Below, in pieces: positions 51,283 through 59,703 of a stretch of DNA of 64,000 bases. The stretch's first letter is position 1. Each line of letters starts with the position of its first letter. The stretch is from contig NZ_NIQU01000008.1 in NCBI RefSeq assembly GCF_002741105.1, forward strand, positions 1-64,000, given 5' to 3'. The notes below the pieces were generated by a model, which had not been told where the DNA came from, made no database searches, and worked only from the letters and a program-made list of their open reading frames with translations. The stretch comes from Pseudomonas sediminis (GTDB lineage: Bacteria > Pseudomonadota > Gammaproteobacteria > Pseudomonadales > Pseudomonadaceae). The position numbers and the translations under genes are program-made.

Positions 51283-53766
51283 TTACAGGCTGCGAGCCAC
51301 CTGGACTTTCTCGAACACTTCGATCTTGTCGCCGACCTTGACGTCGTTGTAGCTCTTCACGCCGATACCGCACTCCATGCCGTTGCGCACTTCGGCGACG
51401 TCGTCCTTGAAGCGACGCAGCGATTCCAGCTCACCTTCGAAGATCACCACGTCTTCACGCAGCACGCGGATCGGACGGTTGCGGTAGACGGTACCTTCGA
51501 TGACCATGCAACCGGCAACCGCGCCAAACTTCGGCGAACGGAATACGTCACGCACTTCGGCGGTGCCCAGAATGTTCTCGCGAACATCGCTGCCGAGCAT
51601 ACCGGTGAGCGCCTTCTTGACGTCTTCGATGATGTCGTAGATGACGTTGTAGTAGCGCATGTCCAGGCCTTCGGCCTCGACGATCTTGCGCGCACCGGCG
51701 TCAGCACGAACGTTGAAGCCGAACAGTACGGCGTTCGAAGCCAGCGCCAGGTTGGCATCGGACTCGGTGATACCACCGACGCCGCCACCGACCACGCGCA
51801 CTTGCACTTCGTCGTTGCCCAGAGTGCTGAGCGAGCCTTGCAGGGCTTCCAGAGAACCACGTACATCGGACTTGAGCACGATGTTGAGGGTTTTCTTCTC
51901 TTCCTGGCCCATGTTCTCGAAGATGTTTTCCAGCTTGCCGGCGTGAGCACGGGCCAGCTTGACCTCGCGGAACTTGCCTTGACGGAACAGGGCAACTTCG
52001 CGGGCCTTCTTCTCGTCGGCGACCACGGTCATGTCGTCACCGGCATCCGGCGTACCATCGAGGCCGAGAATCTCGACCGGAATGGACGGACCGGCTTCCT
52101 TGATCGGCTTGCCGTTCTCGTCGAGCATGGCGCGCACGCGACCATAGTTGACGCCGACCAGCACCATGTCGCCCTGACGCAGGGTACCGTCCTGAACCAG
52201 CACGGTGGCTACCGGGCCACGGCCCTTGTCCAGACGCGATTCGACCACCACACCACGACCCGGGGCCGACGGAGTGGCTTTCAGCTCGAGGACTTCAGCC
52301 TGCAGCAGCACGGCCTCGAGCAACTCGTCGATACCGGTACCGGCCTTGGCGGAAACCGGTACGAATGGCGCGTCGCCACCCCACTCTTCCGGAATCACAT
52401 CCAGTGCGGCTAGGCCGTTCTTGATGTTGTCCGGGTTGGCTTCCGGCTTGTCCATCTTGTTCACTGCAACCACGATCGGCACGCCAGCCGCTTTCGCGTG
52501 CTGTACGGCTTCCTGGGTCTGCGGCATCACGCCGTCGTCAGCTGCGACGACCAGGATGACGATGTCGGTCGCCTTGGCACCGCGTGCACGCATCGCGGTA
52601 AACGCGGCGTGACCGGGGGTGTCGAGGAAGGTGACCATGCCGCGGTCGGTTTCCACGTGGTAGGCACCGATGTGCTGGGTGATGCCACCCGCTTCGCCGG
52701 AGGCCACTTTGGCGCGACGAATGTAGTCGAGCAGCGAGGTCTTACCGTGGTCGACGTGGCCCATTACGGTCACGACCGGAGCACGGGAGAAGGCTTCACC
52801 TTCGAACTTCAGCGACTCGGCCAGGGAATCTTCCAGAGCGGTGTCGCTGACCAGCTTGACCTTGTGGCCCAGCTCTTCGGCGATCAGCTGGGCAGTTTCC
52901 TGATCCAGCACCTGGTTGATGGTAGCCGGGGTGCCCATCTTGAACATGAACTTGATGACTTCGGCGGCCTTGACCGACATCTGCTGAGCCAGATCGCCCA
53001 CAGTGATGGTCTCGCCAATAGCCACATCACGCACCACCGGGCCGGCCGGAGCCTGGAAACCATGCTGGTTGCGCTTCTTCATCTTCGACTTGCCGCGGCC
53101 ACCACGACGGAAGCCGTCGCTTTCTTCATCGACGCTACGCGGAGCGACGCGCGGAGCCGGCGCCTTCTCCTTGGTAGCAGGACGATGCTGGGTGTGCTTG
53201 CGGTCGCGACGATCGTCTTCATCAGAACGCGTCTTCTCAGGACGGCGCACTTCTTCTTTCTTGCGCTCGACTTCGATGACCGGAGCGGCAACCACCGGCT
53301 CGCTGACAGGCGTCGGCGCGGCAGCAACTGCAGTCTCGGTGGCAGCAGTGGCTGCCTGGCGCTTGGCTTCTTCTTCGGCCTTGCGCTTGGCATCTTCCTC
53401 GACCTTCAGACGCTCTGCCTCGGCGGCCGCCTGCTGAGCTTCCAGCTCACGCTGCTTCTCGGCTTCGAGCTCTTCGGGGCTGCGCTTGACGAAAGTTTTC
53501 TTCTTGCGCACTTCAACACTGATGGTCTTGCTACCCGCAACGCGCAGCGTGCTGGTGGTCTTGCGTTGCAAGGTGATCTTGCGCGGCTCTTCGACCTTGT
53601 CGCCGTGACTGCTCTTGAGATGGGCCAGCAGGGCCTGTTTCTCACTATCGGTCACTACTTGTTCGGCACTGTCGTGGGACAGGCCAGCTTCACGCATCTG
53701 CTGCAGCAGGCGCTCAACCGGGGTGTCGACCACTGTGGCCAGTTCTTTCACCGTGACTTGCGTCAT
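51283..53766 (-). CDS. infB: Translation initiation factor IF-2
   Basis: An 827-residue GTPase that brings initiator tRNA to the 30S subunit. In order: IF2_N domain (1-55), a long charged Glu/Ala/Lys/Arg linker (90-250), a second IF2_N-like part, G domain with GHVDHGKTSL, DTPGHAAF and NKMD, then domains II-IV. The linker is rich in repeats, so apparent open frames on the other strand are shadows. Located directly after nusA with 27 bases between. A shorter IF-2 form from internal starts is possible, as in E. coli. Confidence 0.98.
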   Translation of the reverse strand: MTQVTVKELATVVDTPVERLLQQMREAGLSHDSAEQVVTDSEKQALLAHLKSSHGDKVEEPRKITLQRKTTSTLRVAGSKTISVEVRKKKTFVKRSPEELEAEKQRELEAQQAAAEAERLKVEEDAKRKAEEEAKRQAATAATETAVAAAPTPVSEPVVAAPVIEVERKKEEVRRPEKTRSDEDDRRDRKHTQHRPATKEKAPAPRVAPRSVDEESDGFRRGGRGKSKMKKRNQHGFQAPAGPVVRDVAIGETITVGDLAQQMSVKAAEVIKFMFKMGTPATINQVLDQETAQLIAEELGHKVKLVSDTALEDSLAESLKFEGEAFSRAPVVTVMGHVDHGKTSLLDYIRRAKVASGEAGGITQHIGAYHVETDRGMVTFLDTPGHAAFTAMRARGAKATDIVILVVAADDGVMPQTQEAVQHAKAAGVPIVVAVNKMDKPEANPDNIKNGLAALDVIPEEWGGDAPFVPVSAKAGTGIDELLEAVLLQAEVLELKATPSAPGRGVVVESRLDKGRGPVATVLVQDGTLRQGDMVLVGVNYGRVRAMLDENGKPIKEAGPSIPVEILGLDGTPDAGDDMTVVADEKKAREVALFRQGKFREVKLARAHAGKLENIFENMGQEEKKTLNIVLKSDVRGSLEALQGSLSTLGNDEVQVRVVGGGVGGITESDANLALASNAVLFGFNVRADAGARKIVEAEGLDMRYYNVIYDIIEDVKKALTGMLGSDVRENILGTAEVRDVFRSPKFGAVAGCMVIEGTVYRNRPIRVLREDVVIFEGELESLRRFKDDVAEVRNGMECGIGVKSYNDVKVGDKIEVFEKVQVARSL

Positions 53767-53793
53767 GCATCTTTCTCCTCAGGCCGCAACCGC

Positions 53794-55275
53794 TTATTCG
53801 AACCAATGGGCTCGGGCGGCCATGATCAGCTTGCCGGCACGCTCTTCGTCGATGCCGTCGATGTCGAGCAGGTCGTCAATCGACTGCTCGGCCAGGTCTT
53901 CACGGGTAATCACGCCGCGCAGCGCAAGCTCCAGAGCCAGCGCCTTGTCCATGCCTTCCAGTTCCAGCAAATCATCTGCCGGATGGGCATCGGCCAACTT
54001 CTCCTCGTTGGCGATCGCCTTGGTCAGCAGACGATCCTTGGCCCGTGCACGCAGCTCATTGACGATCTCCTCGTCGAAGCCGTCGATGCTGAGCATTTCT
54101 TCCATGGGTACGTAGGCAATCTCTTCGAGACTGGTGAAACCCTCTTCGACCAGGACTTGAGCCAGTTCTTCGTCGACTTCCAGCTCGTCGATGAAGGACT
54201 GCATGATGTCGCCGGTTTCTGCCTGTTGCTTGGCCTGGATGTCCGCTTCGGTCATCACGTTCAGGGTCCAGCCGGTCAGTTGACTGGCAAGACGCACGTT
54301 CTGACCGCCACGCCCAATGGCCTGGGCCAGGTTGTCTTCGCCAACGGCGATGTCCATGGCATGGGCATCTTCATCGACGATGATCGCAGCCACTTCAGCC
54401 GGCGACATGGCATTGATCACGAACTGCGCGGGATTGTCGTCCCACAGCACGATATCGACGCGCTCACCGCCCAGTTCGCCGGATACGGCCTGGACACGCG
54501 AACCACGCATACCGATGCAGGCACCCTGCGGGTCGATACGCTTGTCCTTGGAGCGCACGGCGATCTTGGCGCGCGAACCCGGATCACGGGAGGCGGCCTT
54601 GACGTCGATCAGCCCTTCGGCGATTTCCGGTACTTCGATGCGGAACAGCTCGATCAGCATTTCCGGAGCGGTACGCGACAGGATCAGTTGCGGGCCGCGG
54701 TTCTCGGTACGAATTTCCTTGAGCAGGGCACGCAGACGCACACCAACGCGGAAAGTCTCGCGCGGGATGATGTCTTCACGGGCCAGCAGCGCCTCGGCGT
54801 TGTTACCCAGGTCAACGATGACGTTGTCGCGGGTGACCTTCTTCACGGTGCCGGAGATGATCTCACCCAGGCGCTCGCGGTAGGCGTCTACCACCTGGGC
54901 ACGCTCGGCCTCACGCACTTTCTGCACGATGACCTGCTTGGCGGTTTGCGCGGCGATGCGGCCGAACTCGATGGAATCGACCTTCTCTTCGAGCACGGTA
55001 CCGATCTTGGCGTTGGCCTCAACGGCCTGCGGCATATCCTCGGTCACCTGGTAGGCAGGGTCCTCGAACTCGGACTCGTCGACCACGGTCCAGCGCCGGA
55101 AAGTTTCGTAGCTACCGTTCTGACGGTTGATCGACACACGCAGGTCGACCTCGTCCTCGAAACGTTTCTTGGTGGCGGTCGCCAGAGCCAGCTCCAGCGC
55201 CTCGAAAATCACGCCGGCCGGTACACCTTTTTCGTTGGATACCGACTCAACAACCAGCAGTACTTCTTTGCTCAT
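53794..55275 (-). CDS. nusA: Transcription termination/antitermination factor NusA
   Basis: A 493-residue protein that binds RNA polymerase and RNA, promoting pausing, termination and rRNA antitermination (see boxA at the left edge). Domains in order: N-terminal polymerase-binding (1-125), S1 (about 135-200), KH1 and KH2 (about 200-345) and two acidic C-terminal repeats (MEEMLSIDGFDEEIVNELRARAK and LLELEGMDKALALELALRGV types). Start MSKEVLLVVESV at 55275 is the family start. Confidence 0.98.
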   Translation of the reverse strand: MSKEVLLVVESVSNEKGVPAGVIFEALELALATATKKRFEDEVDLRVSINRQNGSYETFRRWTVVDESEFEDPAYQVTEDMPQAVEANAKIGTVLEEKVDSIEFGRIAAQTAKQVIVQKVREAERAQVVDAYRERLGEIISGTVKKVTRDNVIVDLGNNAEALLAREDIIPRETFRVGVRLRALLKEIRTENRGPQLILSRTAPEMLIELFRIEVPEIAEGLIDVKAASRDPGSRAKIAVRSKDKRIDPQGACIGMRGSRVQAVSGELGGERVDIVLWDDNPAQFVINAMSPAEVAAIIVDEDAHAMDIAVGEDNLAQAIGRGGQNVRLASQLTGWTLNVMTEADIQAKQQAETGDIMQSFIDELEVDEELAQVLVEEGFTSLEEIAYVPMEEMLSIDGFDEEIVNELRARAKDRLLTKAIANEEKLADAHPADDLLELEGMDKALALELALRGVITREDLAEQSIDDLLDIDGIDEERAGKLIMAARAHWFE

Positions 55276-55435
55276 CGTACGCCTCGCCTTTCGCAATCCA
55301 TTGGTTCTGCGCAGTCCGCGTCACGTTCACGCCATTGGCGCTATCGTCGTGAGCTGCCGCGCTACCTTCGCGCCATCTGTGTCGCTCGCGCTGCGCCGAA
55401 AATCGGCAGTTCAGCAGCGCCACAAAATCCGCATA

Positions 55436-55894
55436 TCAATCAAATCGGGGGATGATATTGGCCTTGTCGATCAGGTCGATCGGCAACAGATACTCGTGGT
55501 CATCCACCTGAACTACCACGTCCTGCTCCTCCACACCGCGAAGGAGGCCCTGGAAGTTACGACGCCCGTCGAAAGGCGAACGCAGCTTGATCTTCACCTG
55601 TTCACCGGCATGCGTCGCAAACTGTTCGATGGTGAACAACGGACGATCCATGCCAGGAGAAGAAACTTCCAGTGTGTACTCCGAGGTAATCGGATCCTCG
55701 ACATCGAGTACACCACTGAGCTGACGGCTGACGATTTCACAATCATCGATGAGGATGCCATCGGCTTTATCGATATAGACACGCAGCAGCGAATGACGCC
55801 CCTGCGACAGGAACTCGATGCCCCAACATTGGTAACCGAGCGCCTCGATTACTGGGGCCAACAAGGCCTGCAACTGTTCTAGCTTGCTCGACAC
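55436..55894 (-). CDS. rimP: Ribosome maturation factor RimP
   Basis: A 152-residue 30S assembly factor (older name YhbC). An alpha/beta N-terminal domain (GYQCWGIEFLSQGRHSLLRVYID...DGILIDDCEIVSRQLSGVLDVEDPI) and an Sm-like C-terminal domain are present, with the motif YTLEVSSPGMDRPL. The start is a GTG at 55894 with GAGGG nine bases upstream. It heads rimP-nusA-infB after two terminators that follow tRNA-fMet. Confidence 0.96.
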   Translation of the reverse strand: MSSKLEQLQALLAPVIEALGYQCWGIEFLSQGRHSLLRVYIDKADGILIDDCEIVSRQLSGVLDVEDPITSEYTLEVSSPGMDRPLFTIEQFATHAGEQVKIKLRSPFDGRRNFQGLLRGVEEQDVVVQVDDHEYLLPIDLIDKANIIPRFD

Positions 55895-55921
55895 TTAACG
55901 GCCCTCGTGCATGCTGTGCAA

Positions 55922-55945
55922 ATAAAAAATGGGCGAAACGCCCAT
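55922..55945 (-). terminator. Terminator between tRNA-fMet and rimP (second)
   Basis: Minus strand ATGGGCG, TTT loop, CGCCCAT and TTTTTTA. It ends only 28 bases before the rimP start, so entry to rimP from upstream needs readthrough or antitermination, as described for metY-nusA in E. coli. Confidence 0.85.
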
Positions 55946-55990
55946 CCCTTCAATCCGCCGTGAATACCAACGGACACTGTCTTTCAGCTA

Positions 55991-56013
55991 ACAAAAAGCC
56001 CCTGAAAAGGGGC
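55991..56013 (-). terminator. Terminator after tRNA-fMet (first)
   Basis: Minus strand GGCCCCT, TTTC loop region, AGGGGC and TTTTTG. Lies about 10 bases after the tRNA 3' end. Confidence 0.85.
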
Positions 56014-56023
56014 CTGCTGAAAC

Positions 56024-56100
<77 letters not shown>

Positions 56101-56163
56101 TCAAAGCTGGGCCGGAATTATACGGCCACCCCCTGGCGAGGGTCAACCAAACACTCCAGCAAC

Positions 56164-56193
56164 AAGAAAGCCCGCGAACTGCGGGCTTTCTTG
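56164..56193 (-). terminator. Terminator of tRNA-Leu
   Basis: AAGAAAGCCCGC, AGTT loop, GCGGGCTTTCTT: a long stem with T residues on the minus strand, five bases after the tRNA-Leu 3' end. Confidence 0.85.
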
Positions 56194-56197
56194 AGTA

Positions 56198-56283
56198 TGG
56201 TACCGAGGAGGGGACTCGAACCCCTACAGCCTATGGCCACTACCACCTCAAGGTAGCGTGTCTACCAATTCCACCACCTCGGC
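56198..56283 (-). tRNA. tRNA-Leu (GAG)
   Basis: An 86-base class II tRNA with long variable arm, encoded 3' CCA and anticodon GAG (loop CTTGAGG). It reads CUC/CUU leucine codons. It lies seven bases after secG, a common secG-tRNA-Leu arrangement in gamma-proteobacteria. Confidence 0.96.
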
Positions 56284-56290
56284 AAAACTG

Positions 56291-56668
56291 TTACTGCTCT
56301 GGAGCCTCCGGCACGTCCGAAGCATCAGACGCCGGAACTTGCTCTTCGAGCACCGGCACGTCTTCGACAGCCGGTTTTTGTTGAACTTCCAGAACCGCTG
56401 GATCTGGCAGACCAACCTGAGTCAGCGCATCAGCTTTTTCTTTAGCAAAGTACGCTAAACCCAAGCTGGTAATGAAAAAAGCTGCGGCGAGTATACCAGT
56501 AAACTTACTCAGAAAGGTAGAGGAACCTTGGCTTCCGAATACAGTTGCCGAAGCACCCGAACCGAACGACGCACCTGCGTCAGCGCCCTTACCCTGCTGC
56601 AACAGCACCAGCGCTACAATCCCGATCGCACCCATCAGGTGCAAAACAACAATGACTGTTTCCAGCAT
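56291..56668 (-). CDS. secG: Preprotein translocase subunit SecG
   Basis: A 125-residue inner-membrane protein of the SecYEG channel. Two helices are visible (about 4-22 and 53-71) with the conserved LLQQGKGADAGASFGSGAS loop between. The C-terminal tail is acidic and proline/valine-rich and probably disordered. It follows tpiA by three bases. Confidence 0.96.
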   Translation of the reverse strand: MLETVIVVLHLMGAIGIVALVLLQQGKGADAGASFGSGASATVFGSQGSSTFLSKFTGILAAAFFITSLGLAYFAKEKADALTQVGLPDPAVLEVQQKPAVEDVPVLEEQVPASDASDVPEAPEQ

Positions 56669-56671
56669 TCT

Positions 56672-57427
56672 TCAGTTTCCTGCAGCGCGACAGATCGCAC
56701 CGAATTCATCCGCATTCAGAGAGGCACCACCCACGAGCCCCCCATCGATATCCCGCATGCCGAACAACTCGACAGCACTGGCGGCCTTTACGCTGCCGCC
56801 ATAAAGAATTCTCAACTCACTCGCGACACCAGCATCGAGCTGCGCAACTTGCGCGCGGATCGCCGCATGCACTTCCTGAGCTTGCTCGGGCGTAGCGGTC
56901 AACCCAGTGCCAATGGCCCACACAGGCTCATAGGCCACTACGGCGTTTTTCAGTGCATCGACACCTAGCGCATCGATCACTGCAGCCAACTGGCCACCCA
57001 CTACACCCAGCGTTGCATTCGCTTCACGTTGCTCGCGGGTTTCACCAACACAGAGCACGGGAGTCAAACCTGCAGCCTGTACCGCTGCAAACTTGTGTGC
57101 GACCACTTCATCGCTTTCACCCAGAATCAAGCGACGCTCCGAGTGACCAACCAGCACCAGCTCACAACCACCATCGACCAACTGACTGACTGCCAGCTCA
57201 CCGGTCAAGGCGCCCTGCTCGACTTGCGCCGCGCAATCCTGCGCCCCAATCTTCACCGCCTTACCATTCAGGCCTTCGACGACCTGAGCGATATGCAGAC
57301 TGGAAGGAAACACTGCAACCTCTACATCCGCAGGCAGCACCTGCTGACGCAACCCTTCGATCAGCTCTGCGACGCTTGCGCGGGTACCGTGCATTTTCCA
57401 GTTACCGGCGACTAAGGTGCGACGCAT
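56672..57427 (-). CDS. tpiA: Triosephosphate isomerase
   Basis: A 251-residue TIM-barrel enzyme of central carbon metabolism. Catalytic lysine (AGNWKMHG), histidine (VLVGHSERR) and glutamate (VVAYEPVWAIGTG) are intact, as is the phosphate-binding LYGGSVKAAS loop. It lies between glmM and secG, all leftward. Confidence 0.98.
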   Translation of the reverse strand: MRRTLVAGNWKMHGTRASVAELIEGLRQQVLPADVEVAVFPSSLHIAQVVEGLNGKAVKIGAQDCAAQVEQGALTGELAVSQLVDGGCELVLVGHSERRLILGESDEVVAHKFAAVQAAGLTPVLCVGETREQREANATLGVVGGQLAAVIDALGVDALKNAVVAYEPVWAIGTGLTATPEQAQEVHAAIRAQVAQLDAGVASELRILYGGSVKAASAVELFGMRDIDGGLVGGASLNADEFGAICRAAGN

Positions 57428-57492
57428 GTTTTGCCTCGTCGATCAAAGAGGGCGCAGATGTTACCCAAGAGCACCCTCGGTAGCAAGCTCAA

Positions 57493-58830
57493 TCAAGCAC
57501 AGACTTCGGCAACAATCTTAGCCAATTCATCGGCATAGCCGCGAACCGAGCTTTCCTCGTCACCCTCGACCATTACCCGCACCAATGGCTCGGTGCCAGA
57601 TTTGCGTAGCAGTACGCGACCGCGCCCTGCCATGCTCTCGGTCACCCGCGCGCAAGCCTCTTTAACGGACGGATGCTCGAGCGGGTCGAGCGCACCGGAA
57701 AACCGCACATTGACCAATATCTGCGGGCATTTTTTCAGATCGCTGCGCGCCTCGACCAGACTCTGGCCACGACGCTTGAGCGCCATCAGCACCTGCAGAG
57801 CGGCAATGATCGCATCGCCGGTGGTGGTGTGCTGGAAGCACACCAGGTGCCCAGAGTTCTCGCCCCCAAGTTGCCAGTTGCGCGCCAGCAATTCAGCGAT
57901 CACATAGCGATCGCCCACATTGGCGCGAACGAATGGGATGTTCAGATCTGCCAGAGCCAGCTCCAGCCCCAGATTGCTCATCAACGTGCCGACCACACCG
58001 CCACGCAGACGATCACGTTCCTGCAGGTCTCGCGCAATGATGAACAACAGCTCGTCACCGTCGACCACCGCGCCATACTGATCGACCATCAGCACGCGAT
58101 CAGCATCGCCATCGAAGGCAATACCCAGGTCCGCCTGCTGCGCGACCACTTCAGCCTGCAACGCAGCGATGTGCGTGGAGCCACAAGCATCATTGATATT
58201 GAGCCCATCAGGCTGAGCCGAAATGACCCGAACCTCTGCACCCAGCTCGCGGAATACACTCGGCGCCACCTTGTAGGCAGCACCATGAGCGCAATCGAGG
58301 ACGATCTTCAGCCCCTTGAAGCTGGTGCCGCTGGGCACGCTGCCCTTGCAGAACTCGATATAGCGCCCCGAAGCGTCGTTGATTCGCGAAGCCTTGCCGA
58401 TCCCGGCAGACTCGACCACGGTCATCGGCTGGTCGAGTAACTCTTCGATCATCAGCTCGACATCATCCGGAAGCTTGGTGCCTTCGCTGGAAAAGAATTT
58501 GATGCCGTTATCGTCATGCGGATTGTGCGAAGCACTAATGACGATACCGGCATCAGCCTGGAAAGTACGTGTCAGGTAGGCGATGGCCGGCGTCGGCATC
58601 GGCCCGAGCAGTTGCACGTCAGCCCCTGCAGCAGCGAGCCCCGCTTCAAGGGCAGACTCGAACATGTAGCCAGAAATACGCGTGTCCTTGCCGATCAGAA
58701 TGCGGCACTTACCCTGCTTGCGAAACGCCATGCCAGCGGCCCAGCCGAGCTTGAGCATGAAATCCGGAGTAATGGGAAACTGGCCAACGCGGCCACGAAT
58801 ACCGTCGGTGCCGAAGTATTTTCTAGTCAT
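57493..58830 (-). CDS. glmM: Phosphoglucosamine mutase
   Basis: A 445-residue enzyme that turns glucosamine-6-phosphate into glucosamine-1-phosphate for peptidoglycan and LPS. The phosphoserine is S101 in GIVISASHNPHDD; magnesium site FDGDADRVLMVD, sugar loop GGENSGHLVC and phosphate loop RKSGTEPLVRVMVEG are intact. ATG at 58830 (MTRKYFGTDGIRG) is the family start. It follows folP by 13 bases. Confidence 0.98.
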   Translation of the reverse strand: MTRKYFGTDGIRGRVGQFPITPDFMLKLGWAAGMAFRKQGKCRILIGKDTRISGYMFESALEAGLAAAGADVQLLGPMPTPAIAYLTRTFQADAGIVISASHNPHDDNGIKFFSSEGTKLPDDVELMIEELLDQPMTVVESAGIGKASRINDASGRYIEFCKGSVPSGTSFKGLKIVLDCAHGAAYKVAPSVFRELGAEVRVISAQPDGLNINDACGSTHIAALQAEVVAQQADLGIAFDGDADRVLMVDQYGAVVDGDELLFIIARDLQERDRLRGGVVGTLMSNLGLELALADLNIPFVRANVGDRYVIAELLARNWQLGGENSGHLVCFQHTTTGDAIIAALQVLMALKRRGQSLVEARSDLKKCPQILVNVRFSGALDPLEHPSVKEACARVTESMAGRGRVLLRKSGTEPLVRVMVEGDEESSVRGYADELAKIVAEVCA

Positions 58831-58843
58831 AACGCTTTCCTTG

Positions 58844-59695
58844 TTATTGCGCCGCTTCAACCGCAGCGATCATGCGCACCACATCCACCGTTTCGGCGAC
58901 ATCGTGCACACGCAAAATATATGCGCCCTTGGTCAATGCCAGGGCCGCCAATGCCAAACTACCGTACAGACGATCGCCAACCTCGTGACCGAGCACCTTA
59001 CCGATCATGCTCTTGCGCGAAACACCAACCAGCAAGGGCCGCCCCAATGCAGAGAGTTCGCCCATGCGCTTGAACAGGGCGAGATTGTGCTCCAGGGTCT
59101 TGGCAAAACCAAAGCCCGGATCGAGCAGGATCCGCTCGGCGGGAATACCGGCCGTCGCGCAGGCGGCCATGCGCTCGACGAGAAAGTCATGCACCTCCGA
59201 GACGATGTCCGAATACTGCGGATCATCCTGCATGTTGCCGGGCTCGCCGCGCATATGCATCAGACAAACCGGAAGACCGGTATCTGCCGCCGCATCAAGA
59301 GCACCATCACGCTGCAGCGAGCGCACATCATTGATCAGCCCCGCGCCCAGCCTTGCCGTCTCCCGCATGACTGCAGGCGTCGAGGTATCCACGGAAATGA
59401 TAACGTCGAGCTCACGGGCGATGGCTTCGACAACTGGCGCAACCCGCTCCAGCTCCTCGGTAGGCGAAACGCTTCGCGCCCCAGGACGGGTGGACTCACC
59501 ACCGATATCGATCAGCGTCGCACCTGCGGCGACCATCTGCTGGGCATGACGCAGTGCGGCGTCGCGCGCCGTAAAACGCCCACCGTCGGAAAAAGAATCA
59601 GGAGTGACATTGAGGATGCCCATCACCTGCGGACGGGACAAATCAAGAAGCCGGCTACCACAGGGTAGCCGGCTCGGGTGTTGCGCTTGAGACAT
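58844..59695 (-). CDS. folP: Dihydropteroate synthase
   Basis: A 283-residue TIM-barrel enzyme joining 4-aminobenzoate to dihydropterin pyrophosphate in folate synthesis; it is the sulfonamide target. Signatures MGILNVTPDSFSDGG, IDIGGESTRPGA and LLDPGFGFAKTLEHN are present. It lies eight bases after ftsH and before glmM, the conserved ftsH-folP-glmM cluster. Confidence 0.97.
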   Translation of the reverse strand: MSQAQHPSRLPCGSRLLDLSRPQVMGILNVTPDSFSDGGRFTARDAALRHAQQMVAAGATLIDIGGESTRPGARSVSPTEELERVAPVVEAIARELDVIISVDTSTPAVMRETARLGAGLINDVRSLQRDGALDAAADTGLPVCLMHMRGEPGNMQDDPQYSDIVSEVHDFLVERMAACATAGIPAERILLDPGFGFAKTLEHNLALFKRMGELSALGRPLLVGVSRKSMIGKVLGHEVGDRLYGSLALAALALTKGAYILRVHDVAETVDVVRMIAAVEAAQ

Positions 59696-59703
59696 ATGAA
59701 ACC

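Noticed and set aside
52498..55455. Long antisense frame opposite infB-nusA (985 codons)
   Set aside because: Crosses two well-supported genes on the other strand; composition is that of a shadow frame.
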